This document shows positions 20,916 through 31,465 of a stretch of 64,000 nt of DNA, piece after piece. Position 1 is the first letter of the stretch. Every line of letters starts with the position of its first letter. The DNA comes from Macrosoma leucophasiata (lineage: Eukaryota > Arthropoda > Insecta > Lepidoptera > Hedylidae), in contig JAWQUS010000020.1 in assembly GCA_036365455.1 (NCBI GenBank), positions 6,483,001-6,547,000 on the forward strand, read 5' to 3'. Under the pieces are notes generated by a model. It made no database searches. It saw nothing but the letters and a program-made list of their open reading frames with translations, and had not been told where the DNA came from. The translations under genes and the position numbers were made by a program.

Positions 20916-22011
20916 TTCATCAATATTAAATGAATAAACAAATAAAATATAAAATATACAATTGAATTATATTATTATAAAGTACCAAAGCAAATCAAAC
21001 TATGTGTTATTCAATTTTTTTATGTATTTAAAGGTATGAACATTTAATATAATTTTAAAAATAGTGGTTCGTAAATGGGTTTACATATTTTATTTTGTGT
21101 CAAATGAGTAGATAATTTGCATTCGTGTCATACATTTAAACAAAGCACCGCAAAAAAAAACCAAAGCAAAGAAACGTAAAAGGTATAAAATTGTTATTAA
21201 AATCAACAAACGTACCAATGCAGACCCCGCACGCGTTCACGCAAAAAATGCAACAAAAAAAAATTACAAAAGGGGTGTTGGGTGGTCCACACCGCCCACC
21301 TTTCCCCCTCTCGTATCTCTGTACTCGCCAGTGTTAATCTTGTCACTTCACAAACGTAATTTGTGCAAACAAACACCGATCTGATTTCAGCTTTACACCC
21401 TCGTTATAGAACACATTTTTTTCCGATACAAACATGACACATGTTTGGGATATACCAGCCAAAACAGCAGACAGATTGGGGAGTGAGGTCTACCTAAAAA
21501 CGTGGAAACACTGATGAATGTCCTCCATTAGATGTTATTTATTTAGAATGTGGCCGAGAAAGGGACTCGCGCTTAAGTTACAAAAGTTTACTTAGGACAG
21601 AGTCTATTGGGTTAAACTGAAGACGTTCGCAAGACAAATTACTGATAGTTACCCGGGTCCGGTATTCCGCTGTGTGTTTATGATGGTGTTTTATCATGCG
21701 ATTTTCTATGTTGGATGCCATTTTCCTGGTGTTGAAAAGGGTTTGCGATGATATGATATAAGTTTGTTTTTGTTTAAGAGAGTAGATTTTCTAAATTAGT
21801 ATGACGTTTGATAAATGTTTATATACCTAGATTAATTCTACTATTTAGCATAAAGTGGATGTTTATGTTTCTATCATTATTTTAATCTGTATTACGATAG
21901 ATACCTATACTTATTTATTAGATTTTCAGATTTGACTATTTGCTATGATTACAGCTGTTAAAGTTCAAGTTAACATGTTTAAAAAAATATAAAAATATAA
22001 TATATATTAAC
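20916..22011. other. Non-coding DNA
   Basis: Mostly unique. A GC-richer part at 21215-21330 (ACCGCCCACCTTTCCCCCTC region) has no partner in the window. Confidence 0.4.
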
Positions 22012-22205
22012 TGCTTCAGTAGCCTAGTGGTAGCAGGCCACTACTTCTACGCTGGGGTCCTGGGTTCGATTCCCGGGTCGGGGTTACATGGACCAAAAGG
22101 TAACCGGCGAATCGTGGGTGTTTGCATATATGATGGAATGCATGCATTTACCTCTGTCTACACCTTTGGGGATTACAGGCGAGAAGTTCCTTTTTTTAAA
22201 CGTTT
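22012..22205 (+). mobile_element. tRNA-derived SINE (family D), internally shortened
   Basis: Starts CTGCTTCAGTAGCCTAGTGG (A box TAGCCTAGTGGTAG), with B box TGGGTTCGATTCCCGGG near 22063-22079. It then jumps to GGTAACCGGCGAATCGTGGG and ends GGGGATTACAGGCGAGAAG. The middle present in the 3095-3380 copy is absent. It is not a functional tRNA. Confidence 0.8.
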
Positions 22206-22277
22206 AAAAATATGTCATTATGTACACATTTAAAAAAAATGTACAACCAATTACAGGTGTGCTTACACCTCATGCAT

Positions 22278-22445
22278 TCTTTACATCTTACACATCGTGA
22301 TCTGGTTAGAAGGTGCCGTAATAACTTACTATTGGTCCCAGTGGTAACGCATTTAGTCCTCTAATTTTTGTATTAACGTACGTGTAGGCTATTATGCATT
22401 TACTATCCATATTAACTGCAAAAACTTGCTATGATTTCTCGAAAT
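22278..22445 (+). repeat. Family A, strongly decayed
   Basis: ACATCGTGATCTGGTTAGAA, TAATAACT, CAGTGGTAACGCATTTAG and TGTAGGCTATTATGC follow the plus-strand order of subfamily 2. The ends are not definable. Confidence 0.45.
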
Positions 22446-22514
22446 ATTTCAGAATTTTCATAAATTACAATCCATTTATCTGCCTAGCTTATCACCGACA
22501 TATTTTATGATAAA

Positions 22515-22745
22515 TACTAGCTGTGCCCGCGACTTCGTCCGCGTGAGAATTTATGATTGTTCAGTATCTACCCGGACGAAGTCGTGGGTGCAGCTAGTAT
22601 AAAAGTTACTCTAGCCTAAGTTACTCCTTATTACATATGCTATCTGCCAGTGAAAGTCCCGTCAAAATAGGTCCAGCCGTTCCTGAGATTAGCGGGAACA
22701 AACAGACAGACAGACAAAAATTGTAAAAAATGTTGTTTTGGTATA
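22515..22745. mobile_element. Helitron fragments with two 3' ends facing outward
   Basis: ACTAGCTGTGCCCGCGACTT (22515) and its inverted counterpart AAGTCGTGGGTGCAGCTAGT (ending 22599) are both Helitron 3'-terminal signatures, 85 bp apart in opposite orientation. From 22600 a further reverse-oriented body piece follows (GTCCAGCCGTTCCTGAGATT, ACAGACAGACAGACA). Confidence 0.7.
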
Positions 22746-23120
22746 TACATATACCGTGTATACATATGCATTTAGTAAAAAGGGGTTATTTTTATATTAC
22801 AAACAGACACTTCAATTTTATTTATTTGTATAGATATAAGTAATCTGGTGCTGACTATCTATGGAACTCCACTTCCTCAATTAACTCAGGTGATGTTTTT
22901 TAATTTCCCTTAAAAGTTCAGACTTAAATCTTTTTTGCATTATAAAAACCTGTATCGGACGTTTTTTTTTCAGGTAAGTTTCGATTTTTTCCTCGCTTAT
23001 CTTATTCTGAGTTCCGACATGAACTTAAGTGCATTAATCTTACGGACAAAGCCCCCTACCTCGGTTTACAATGCAAATTCGATCCGATTATAATTCGAAC
23101 TCGAAGATAAACTAGCAGTG

Positions 23121-23577
23121 GTTTTTTTTGTAGTGAAGGTTGCAATAAAAACATGCAGTTTACATTGATGTTAAGTGATGATTGCAGCCTATAGACACCT
23201 ACACAATGACCAGAGGTCAAAATGCAGATGCGATGACATCCATGAGACTTAGGTACGTTGTTATGTCTCTGTGATACATTACCATCTAACCGGAACACGA
23301 TAGTGCAGAACCCTACCATTTTACGGCAGATAAATCTATCTATACCTAATCAAGGCCCTGTAATTTCCAGCACAGAGGCATAAGACCTTAGGCTTCAGGA
23401 GTGGTAACGCATCTGCATTTTGACCTTGGTCTTTGTGTGGGTGTCTATAGGCTGCAGTCATCACTTAACACCAATGTGAACTGCATGCTTGTTTACCACT
23501 TCCATTACATAAAAAAAAAAAAAAAAAACAGGTATTGCGGTAGTGCCTACGCCCTACACTGGAACTCTTCCACCAGT
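23121..23577 (-). mobile_element. Family A subfamily 2 copy interrupted by a truncated subfamily 1 copy
   Basis: The left part runs 23121-23351 (T-tract, GTAGTGAAGGTTGCAATAAA, CATCTAACCGGAACACGATA, TTACGGCAGATAAATC). The right part is CAGGTATTGCGGTAGTGCCT and CTCTTCCACCAGT at 23529-23577. A plus-strand family A copy sits between them. Confidence 0.8.
23352..23528 (+). mobile_element. Family A subfamily 1, 5'-truncated, nested
   Basis: Starts AAGGCCCTGTAATTTCCAGC and continues at near-consensus to TTCCATTACAT followed by about 18 A. The 5' truncation and poly(A) are typical of LINE-mediated insertion. Confidence 0.88.
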
Positions 23578-24383
23578 TAGTTTATCTTCGAGTTTGAATA
23601 ATCACGTGAATGAACTCGGGTTTCAGTTTCAACAGTCGACCGTTTAGAGGGAGGGGCGAGCAGGTGATGTCTAAAGGGTGATTGACTGGTTGGTTCTGGG
23701 AAGGAGATAAGTTGATACATGTATGGCAGTCATCATTGCCCAAAATTGGACATAAAATTTTGTTTAACTGTACCTTTTGTACCAGTGGGTTTTTTATATT
23801 CTTTCCAACGATGCTCTGGGAACTCTTCCACTGGCGTGAAAGTGTTAATAAAATTCAGCTTAGAAAAAGAGACTTTCTCACCGATAGTTCTATTAAAACT
23901 CACAAATTAAACATCAAAATGACAAATAGTACTGGCAAGTCAGTACAAACGGTACAGTGGTCTGTCTGTCGGTACGTCAATAGGTAACTAATGGTACGGC
24001 CCGCCCCTGAATTGATGGTACGGGGTTTATGCGCGAAAAATTATACCGGTTCTAGGCACACATTTTACCATTGTATACGGATTTACATTTTGATAGTTTG
24101 GAAGTTAGTGTGCTCTTGCGTGAGTTTAGTTCACATTTGGAATCCGCAAATATGAAAAGATTCCAGACTTTCCTAGTTTTTTTCTGTTCATATTTCCTAC
24201 TATTTTTCTACTCTTAATCTATTTCTAACTCCTCCCAAAAAGTTTACGGGGACAGATATTTTCTTCTCTTGGCTTTCTTTCTTTTTATTCTTCTCATTTT
24301 ATTTTAAAAGATGCTCTTTCTGAGTAGTCGCCAATTGTGTACAAAGATTCGACGCCAATATTTTTGCAACAATTTATTAATAA
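23578..24383. other. Non-coding DNA
   Basis: Nothing recognised. A 101-codon frame at 23682-23987 has no domain and lies in low-complexity-free unique sequence. Confidence 0.4.
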
Positions 24384-24610
24384 CGTCGGGCCAGTTGGAT
24401 CAGCGGTGTGTAAAGACTGCTTGAACCGAGGCTCAGGGGTTCGATTCCCGTACCGGGAATCGAATCTATACGTCGTACAAATATTTGTACGACGTATAGA
24501 TATTTTTTTCAGGTCTGGGTGTTTGTGTATGCGTTGTGTGTGTACAACGGCACCCACGACAGAGGTTTACACCTAGTGTGGGGTTGTGAGTGTAAGCGTA
24601 TTTATATGTG
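24384..24610 (+). mobile_element. tRNA-like SINE (family F) with palindromes at the B box
   Basis: The head GGGCCAGTTGGATCAGCGG resembles an A box. The B box GGTTCGATTCCC lies at 24438-24449. It is immediately mirrored (CGGGAATCGAATC), then followed by a perfect 36-bp palindrome (24465-24500). The body continues TCTGGGTGTTTGTGTATGCG and AGGTTTACACCTAG. No second copy is seen in the window, so the right end is approximate. Confidence 0.55.
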
Positions 24611-26906
24611 AAATAATATTTTATCATTACATATACGTTAAAATGAGGAGATTTTTGTATAGTTGCGACACTGTAATCAGTTAAAATTGTTTTTTCAAAG
24701 AGTCACCATACGCTAAGTTAGGACTGTCCATACGCTCTAGCAATCCTATCCATCTTGGCTGCGCAATTTGCTATTCCATTCGAATAAATAAATTTAAAAA
24801 TGCATCATAACAAAATAAAGCTATTCTGAACACTGTCAGATAAGTGTACACTATATAAAATGATAAAAACGATGAGTAACCCGCCGTGATACACTTTGCT
24901 CCCGTATCGTATATGATATGTCGTATTCACGTCTAATGTATACTATTTTTAATACATCTACCTATCAACTCGCATTATGGACGAGTGAACAGGTATGGTG
25001 CGCAAAATCATTCGTAAATGTATTTTATTTTAGTTACCGAAAACGAGAGTTCTTTTATATTGCAAAAAAATATACACAAAGGATTGATATACTGCCTGTC
25101 TGCAATTTATAAATTGGAATTTTAACACTTTCATTGAAAGAAATTATAAAATATTTCATATTAAATGTATATGTTAACATATTTTCAGAAGTCCTTATTC
25201 AGAATCATCCAATCTTTATTCCGATTAATTATGGTATTAGAAGAAAAGAAATAACAATGATATAGATATTTACAAACATAATATTACAAACTGCTTCTCT
25301 GCTACTGGTGCTAGAGTTGTATGTTTGTACTAAGAAATGTATGTTTATAGTTCACAAAAAAACTTTTTTTTATTTTTTTAGTAAATAAAAAGTCATCCCT
25401 ATATAAATTACTTGCTCAATTTGATGAAGATTAATTTCAGCTTTGCTACATTACCTAAATCCTATTTTTTTGTCGGAGGGAATTTCGTAGACGTAGCTCT
25501 ATACTCAATAGACGTCTACGAACAAACCAAATATGGATAAGAATAAAAATATTTTAATACTACATCCTATACTTTGTTGATGTTGGTTAAATATATATAC
25601 AGAAATTCAGGGGTCGAAATTTCGTAGAACAAGATTACTGTACTAAATAAAAAACAATGAAGCACAATAGATTGATAAAAAATTACCATTCAATGCGTGA
25701 GCATTAGGAAATCCTCGTACATTAATTTATTTGCAAACCGTACACACCTCACCCGGCCCTAGCAAATGTTGTGGTGAATTTCATATTTTTGTAAGTATCT
25801 ACCTACCGTCTGTTTATTCTACATGTGTTTCGGTTCACATGATTTTTTTTATTTTTTTTCTTGCTTTCATAGGCTTATGTGGGCGTTTGAAGAACACGCT
25901 CTGTATATCAAATGAGTCATAATATTCTTGGCTTTTATTATTTTAACATAGAAAGAGCGTTATTTTGAAAAATGACCCACACAAATACCAGGGCTTACTA
26001 TTATCCCATCCCAAATGTCACTTCACCCTCTCTTAGCAAAACCTGGGTCTGTAGTGAACGGATTGCCGCGTACTTTGTCTAAACAATTCTTAAGTGATCG
26101 GCTGTATTGTTTAAATGTGGTAAATCGTGTAACATTGCAAACAAAAATGAACTTTATGTTGTCACATTTAAATCGTGTATGCAAAACAGTCCATCTCGAC
26201 TTTTCTTTTGAATTTTCGTGTATACTGCGACCGAAAAATCTCACGTCACATTATTAGTGCAAATTAATTTATCCCTTCGAAACTAGCGCACAAAATTCAG
26301 AATTGTTTACTTGCATTCATTTTAAAGCGTCCCATGAAGTGTACTTTCGCAGATCTCCGAGTAGTTGTATCAAGAGCATGGAATCAAAACTTGAAGTCGT
26401 CTTTAATTTTCAGTGCGTAAGATTTAAATCGGTATCGTTGCTAAATTGCACTTACGCTCTTTCCGTAACCGTATTCTCGGTTGTCGGTCCATAACAAAAC
26501 ACATAAATTAAGTGCTCAATAATAAATGGAAATGTCCCTTGCAGAGGACAGGGCATTAGGGCGGGATTATGAGGACTGTGGCCCTCTGCACTCTCGCCTC
26601 TGGACGGACTGTCTGTTTAATCAAACTGCATTTAATGGCTGACATTTTATATGCAACATATTGTGCATTGTTTAGTGTACATTTAAAAAAAAATAATTAA
26701 AAATAACCTGATTGGGAACTTTGGGTGAAATCAAATATTTGAGAATTAAATGCAAGTGAGTTATAATGAATTCATGAAAATTACAGTATGATCGTATGAG
26801 ACTCAAGAATTTAAAAAATATAATAATGGTGAAAGTAAAAGTTAACTTAAAATAAAAAGTAAATTTATAGTATAAAATTAATTAATTTAAAAAAATGTTT
26901 GTGTAG
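24611..26906. other. Non-coding DNA, about 2.3 kb
   Basis: No supported gene. The part at 26010-26480 has longer frames on both strands (80 plus, 73 minus) and is less AT-rich, but no domain is recognisable. Confidence 0.4.
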
Positions 26907-26911
26907 GTAAG

Positions 26912-27206
26912 TTTTTTTTTATGTAATGGAAGTGGCAAGCAAGCATGCAGTTCACATTGATGTTAAGTGATGACTGCAGCCTATAGACACCTACACAAAG
27001 ACCATGGTCAAAATGCAGATGCATTACTAAGGTGTCTAGGTAAGGTGTGTAGGTCCCGAGGCCTAAGGTGTTATGCCTCTGTGCCGGAAATTACAGGGCC
27101 CTACATTACCACCAAACCGGAACACGATAGTGCTGAACACTACCATTTAGCGGCAAGTATATTAGGTAATGCGGTGGTGCATAGGCCCGCATGGTAGAGC
27201 TCCAGT
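26912..27206 (-). mobile_element. Family A subfamily 1 with inverted 5' end
   Basis: A T-tract, then TGTAATGGAAGTGGCAAGCA, CTGTGCCGGAAATTACAGGG and TAATGCGGTGGTGCATAGGCCCGC. The expected reverse-oriented 5' end is replaced by ATGGTAGAGCTCCAGT in plus orientation (27191-27206). A short GTAAGT repeat flanks the copy (26907-26912 and 27205-27210, overlapping its edges). An internal duplication of a TAAGGTGT-containing segment lies at 27028-27055. Confidence 0.85.
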
Positions 27207-27210
27207 AAGT

Positions 27211-28225
27211 ATTCTTTGTACAATTTGCAACAACTTCAAGTACAGCAACTTTACATAAAAACGAAGATACCTTAAAATCGAAAGATTTTACCATATCACA
27301 CATATTTAATTTTAGTCGATTCACAGTTGATTAACGTGCGGTGACGTCTTGTTACCTAACCCTACAATCATATAAGAGCAGTTATGAATCATTTCACAAC
27401 TCACAATGTTTTGAACGTTTGTATCTCAAAAACTATTATTTATAAACTAGATGTTCCAGGGATTTAATAATATCAACATCGAAATCGAAATCTTATTAAA
27501 TAAGATGTACAAATAGGGGTATTTTTACGTCTTCCTTAATGAGATTTCGATTTCCAGCTAATTTTGGTTCCTATTTGAGATATGGTTTAAACAAATGAAA
27601 AGACAATATTTCACATTTTATTTTAAATAACACCAACTTATCCCTTACTATAAAACTTTCAACTTAGAGGAATGACGCTTATGACTTTCAACATTTCTGA
27701 CCTTATTTTCTAAAGTCTATATAAATAAGAAATCATCCCGACCATAAAAAAATACGTAACAATACCATTCGAAAACAGGTTGACACCGCAAACGTCCTTT
27801 GTTAAGCCATCATTCCATCATTGTCCCATTTAAAGTCAAATAGGCACGCGACCGCTATTCACGGAGATAAATCTACAAAACCGGTGTCAACTTATGACCA
27901 ATAAGTGGTCAAAATGTATCGCCCGTGTCAAATACTTTTGTAAACAAAAATCTACCTGTGAATGATTTCAATGAGATCTTTTTATTCGGATTCCAACATC
28001 CCGGGTCCATTAGACCGGCCGTCGTTTATATGGTATTGATCTGCCGGACACGCGCCAGGGGTTAAAACCGGTCAGCCATTGGTCAGTTTGGGGGAGATCC
28101 CTTGTTGGGTACTCAGGATCCGGATTGGCTAGTTATAGTAGCCAGGTGGTGCTGAATGGCTCGCAGTTTTTCTTTATTCTGTGAGATTATTAAATATTAA
28201 CTGTTTAGTTTTAGAGAACTTACTA
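27211..28225. other. Non-coding DNA
   Basis: Nothing recognised. The part at 27940-28140 is GC-richer (CGGGTCCATTAGACCGGCCG region) with no partner in the window. Confidence 0.4.
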
Positions 28226-28755
28226 GGTTTTTAGGGTTCCGTACCTAAAAGATAAAAACGGGATCCTATTACTAAGCCTCCGCTGTCTGTCTGTCTGTCG
28301 CCACGACGTATCTCATGAACCGTGGTAGCTGAAATTATCACAAATTATGTATTTTCGTTGCCGCTATAGCAAATGGGTCCCCATACAGTAAACGTGTTTT
28401 ATTCGTATTTTTTCTCAATATTAATATAACGGTAGCAGGTAGACGCATATTTTAACAGAATATTTTGTTGTATATTACCTTTTTAAATAAATAATAAAAT
28501 AAAAATAAAGTTAATATTACAGAGGGAGCTTCCATGTTACAAACGTAATTTTTAAGCAAGTTTTTACTCTGTGTTATTATACGAGAACCTAAAGGTAGAA
28601 ACTTAATATAACAAACGTGATTTTCATTTATAGATGATGGTACGGAACCCTTTGTGCGCGAGTCCGACTCGCACTTGGCCGCTTTTTTATTGAAAAAGAT
28701 AAGCATAAATATACAGTAAAAAATTACCAAGTACGAGTCGGACTCTCATGCACAG
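28226..28755. mobile_element. Lepidopteran 'GGGTTCCGTACC' interspersed repeat
   Basis: The left block is TAGGGTTCCGTACCTAAAAG, followed by CTCCGCTGTCTGTCTGTCTG and CATGAACCGTGGTAGCTGAA. The right block is GGTACGGAACCC followed by GCGAGTCCGACTCGCACTTG. I recognise this layout as a very common repeat of lepidopteran genomes. The inverted GGTTCCGTACC/GGTACGGAACC pair suggests an RNA or DNA foldback. A diverged echo, GTACGAGTCGGACTCTC, follows at 28731-28747. Confidence 0.7.
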
Positions 28756-28894
28756 TGGAGGACTAAACGACTCCATTATTTCTTTAGTCTCAGTAGAGAC
28801 AACGCATCGGCATTAAAATTATACGACATTAGAAATCTACAGTCATCTGTTCTCGCCATATCTTAATTTGACATTTCATAATAATATATTGTAT

Positions 28895-29155
28895 ACTAGC
28901 TGACCCGGAAAACTTTGTATTGCCTCACAATGAAATAATGTGTCAAAGGTTTGCTAGATACGGACTATTTGTATGGAAAAATGAAATTGTGGTTTTGACT
29001 ATTTCCCTTTAATTCCTTCATATTTTCTTACCTTTTAATTTTAAACCTTCCCTGGACTTCCAAAAATTATTCAAAACCAAAATAAGCCAAATCGGTCTAG
29101 TCTTTCTCGAGTTTTAGCGAGACTAACGAACAGCAATTGATTTTTATATATATTC
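28895..29155 (-). mobile_element. Helitron-like non-autonomous fragment, copy 2
   Basis: ACTAGCTGACCCGGAAAACT is followed by TTGTATTGCCTCACAATGAA, GATACGGACTATTTGTATGG and CGAGACTAACGAACAGCAAT. It is collinear with 2102-2362. Confidence 0.65.
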
Positions 29156-29395
29156 TTATAAGTATTCTTGTTTACACTCATTGAAGTTTTATGTATTTAT
29201 TTACACTCTACATCTAGTAATACAACGTTCAATTTTTATGTAAGTTTAGTATAATGTTTTTATAGACCAAATTATTATAACCCGACTGTAAACTTTTATT
29301 GTATAAAACATTATAGCCTACGTAAAATGATCGTAGAGTAACTCGACGTACAGTTCTAGTGTCTAAAGGTCACAGGCACCAGACCCTTACCTACC
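29156..29395. other. AT-rich non-coding spacer
   Basis: Nothing recognised. Confidence 0.4.
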
Positions 29396-29408
29396 TAATA
29401 ATCTCTAG

Positions 29409-29756
29409 ACTGACTGCCTCGTTGGCTCAGTGGTCGCAATCGCGACAGTGAAGCCTAAGGTCCTGGGTTCAATCCCCAGGTCGGGAAAATCTGTTATTGG
29501 GTTTTTTCTGTAAGGAAATTCCCAGTAGTAGCCCGGAGACTGGTTGTGCCTCAGAGAGCACGTAAACCCATCAGTCCTGCGCCCGATCTCTGTCCGGTCG
29601 TGTCGGATTGCCGTCCCATCGGGCTACGAGAGTGAAAGAATAGAGAGTGCACCTGTGTTTGCGCATACACTTGTGCACTATAATATCTCCCGCGCAGTTG
29701 GCTAGTCTCCGTTGAGATTGGCCGCCATGACCGAAATTCGATCTGGCGGGCATCAT
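29409..29756 (+). mobile_element. tRNA-derived SINE (family E) with 13-bp TSD
   Basis: The head ACTGCCTCGTTGGCTCAGTG contains an A box (TTGGCTCAGTGG); the B box is TGGGTTCAATCCCCAGG at 29463-29479. The body of about 270 bp ends GATCTGGCGGGCATCAT. It is flanked by perfect TAATAATCTCTAG at 29396-29408 and 29757-29769. A tRNA-like head, internal Pol III boxes and a TSD make this a SINE inserted by a LINE machinery. Confidence 0.9.
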
Positions 29757-29769
29757 TAATAATCTCTAG

Positions 29770-30017
29770 GCAATCTGTTTGCTACATTCTTAACATAAAG
29801 ACATAAAATCGATATCGTAAGTATTGAAGCGCATTACTCGCGTTGTACACGTCGCATGCATATTTGAACGCATCCAGTGCGACATATTAAATTTCAAACG
29901 GATTCATTCGCATCGCCCCCGCCAATTACATCTGCGTCGGTGCAATCTCAAATATCGAATTTAGAATTTCACAACGTACAGTCCCTAGCAAGAAGTATTG
30001 CATATCGACCTTATAGA
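29770..30017. other. Non-coding spacer
   Basis: Nothing recognised. Confidence 0.4.
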
Positions 30018-30546
30018 TAGGTATCCCACTGCAGAATTCGTCGTCATTTCGTTCATTCAGATATGATGCAAACTTAATTTTTACACATATTTATAATCTG
30101 AGGAATATGTTTAAAATTTGGCCGCAAGTATTTTTAGTTAAATTATTTATTTTTAACAGCCAGCAACTCTTATATGCGGCTGATTAAATTTGGCTCCCGT
30201 ATATCATAATAATGAGAAAAAAATACCTTTAATTTTATATATAAATAATATGTGTACATTATGGACGTAAAAAGTTATCGAGGCGGAACGTAAACATGTA
30301 GAGGCGGCCAAGTAGGTACGTAACGGCAGCCGTGATTTTTTAGTTTTTATACATATTGCCGTGAAGTCGACAATATTTTATTTAAAAAAAAAAGAAAAAA
30401 TTTTTTTTTAAATATAAAAAAATACTTGCGGCCATTTTTTGATAGGCAACCTAGTGGATATTATATTCTCCCGATTTTAGATATGTGAAAAAATAGGTTC
30501 GCAGCATATCTGCATGAACGAAATGATTCTGTAGTGGGATCCTAAC
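30018..30546. mobile_element. DNA element with long terminal inverted repeats
   Basis: The left end TATCCCACTGCAGAATTCG...TCATTTCGTTCATTCAGAT matches the reverse complement of the right end, GGATCCCACTACAGAATCAT then TTCGTTCATGCAGATATGC. Similarity continues inward to GGCCGCAAGTATTTTT on both sides (30118-30134; reverse complement near 30421-30436), giving imperfect TIRs of over 100 bp. There is no coding capacity. A related end lies at 53105-53135. Confidence 0.75.
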
Positions 30547-30597
30547 CTATTAGGAAAGGGACTAGGGGAAAGGCTCTATAGAGCCTTTTTTTAAGGA
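30547..30597. other. Spacer
   Basis: A small inverted repeat, AAAGGCTCTATAGAGCCTTT, lies at 30568-30587. Nothing else is seen. Confidence 0.4.
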
Positions 30598-30690
30598 CTT
30601 TTTTTATGTAGGCGGCACGTCTTGAGACGGCACTAGTCAGTACTTCTCCGGACGATCGGCGATCTCTGTAGTTTACATAAAGAAATCGGT
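30598..30690. repeat. Interspersed repeat C, copy 2
   Basis: TATGTAGGCGGCACGTCTTG and AGACGGCACTAGTC parallel 12190-12230. The class is unknown. Confidence 0.45.
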
Positions 30691-31067
30691 TAAAGTTTTT
30701 TTTATTGGTATAGCATCGCTATTACGCCTATTGCCAGTGTCAAGTAAAACGATATTTCGTATTCGTAATAAGCAGCGTAAAAGTCAGAATCAGTCAGTGA
30801 ATTTATCAATCCGTCAGTCAGCGTCACAGTCACGTAAATCGAGTAAAGCAATGGCTACTTTACCAGAACATTTACAATGAAGTTTTGGTGGCAACCTGAA
30901 AGCCTGTTTTCGCACTGTTATTCTATTTCACTACACACGGGCACTGTTATAAGCCTATATCAAACAAAATGCCACCAACTTTATTTAATAACCCAAAAAT
31001 ACAATAAGAAAATGAGATAAAATAAGTGCACCACACGTCTCTTTCAAGGTTCCCGCCAAAAAACGAT
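30691..31067. other. Non-coding DNA
   Basis: Nothing recognised. Confidence 0.4.
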
Positions 31068-31139
31068 CAGTTAAAGTTCGAGAAGGACGTGAAATGTTAC
31101 AATAACCTTAAAAAATATCTTGGTGCAACCCAAGCCAAG
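31068..31139. repeat. MITE family B, one end only
   Basis: GTTAAAGTTCGAGAAGGACG, GAAATGTTACAATAACC and TATCTTGGTGCAACCCAAGC match the right end of the MITE at 19598-20072. The left half is missing. Confidence 0.65.
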
Positions 31140-31465
31140 TATATTTTAACAGAACAAGTATGTCAGGTCAGCCAGTAAAAAGACACATTCAAACAAACAT
31201 AACGTGGATGTTCCATTACCCCTGTAACGTCAAAGGGAGCCATCAAATAAAGTCCAATACCTTAACAAACAGATCAGCTCGAGTCGGTAAATTACAATTT
31301 GAAGGGTTGTTTAGGGAAAACAAAAAACATTTATATCAATGGCGGAACCATCTAAATTTACTAGTCATTGACAGGCCGTAAAGAGGCGGAGGTCTCGTGG
31401 GGCTCGTTTGCTATGTGAGTAGATAAGAAATGCGTATAGTCCGTCTGGACGAGTTTTTCTTTTAT
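31140..31465. other. Non-coding DNA
   Basis: Nothing recognised; a 73-codon frame lacks support. Confidence 0.4.

Noticed and set aside
22012..22085. Functional tRNA gene
   Set aside because: A and B boxes are present but the acceptor stem does not pair, and the same head recurs with a SINE body at 3095-3380.
29409..29485. Functional tRNA gene
   Set aside because: Followed by a 270-bp SINE body and enclosed by one 13-bp TSD.
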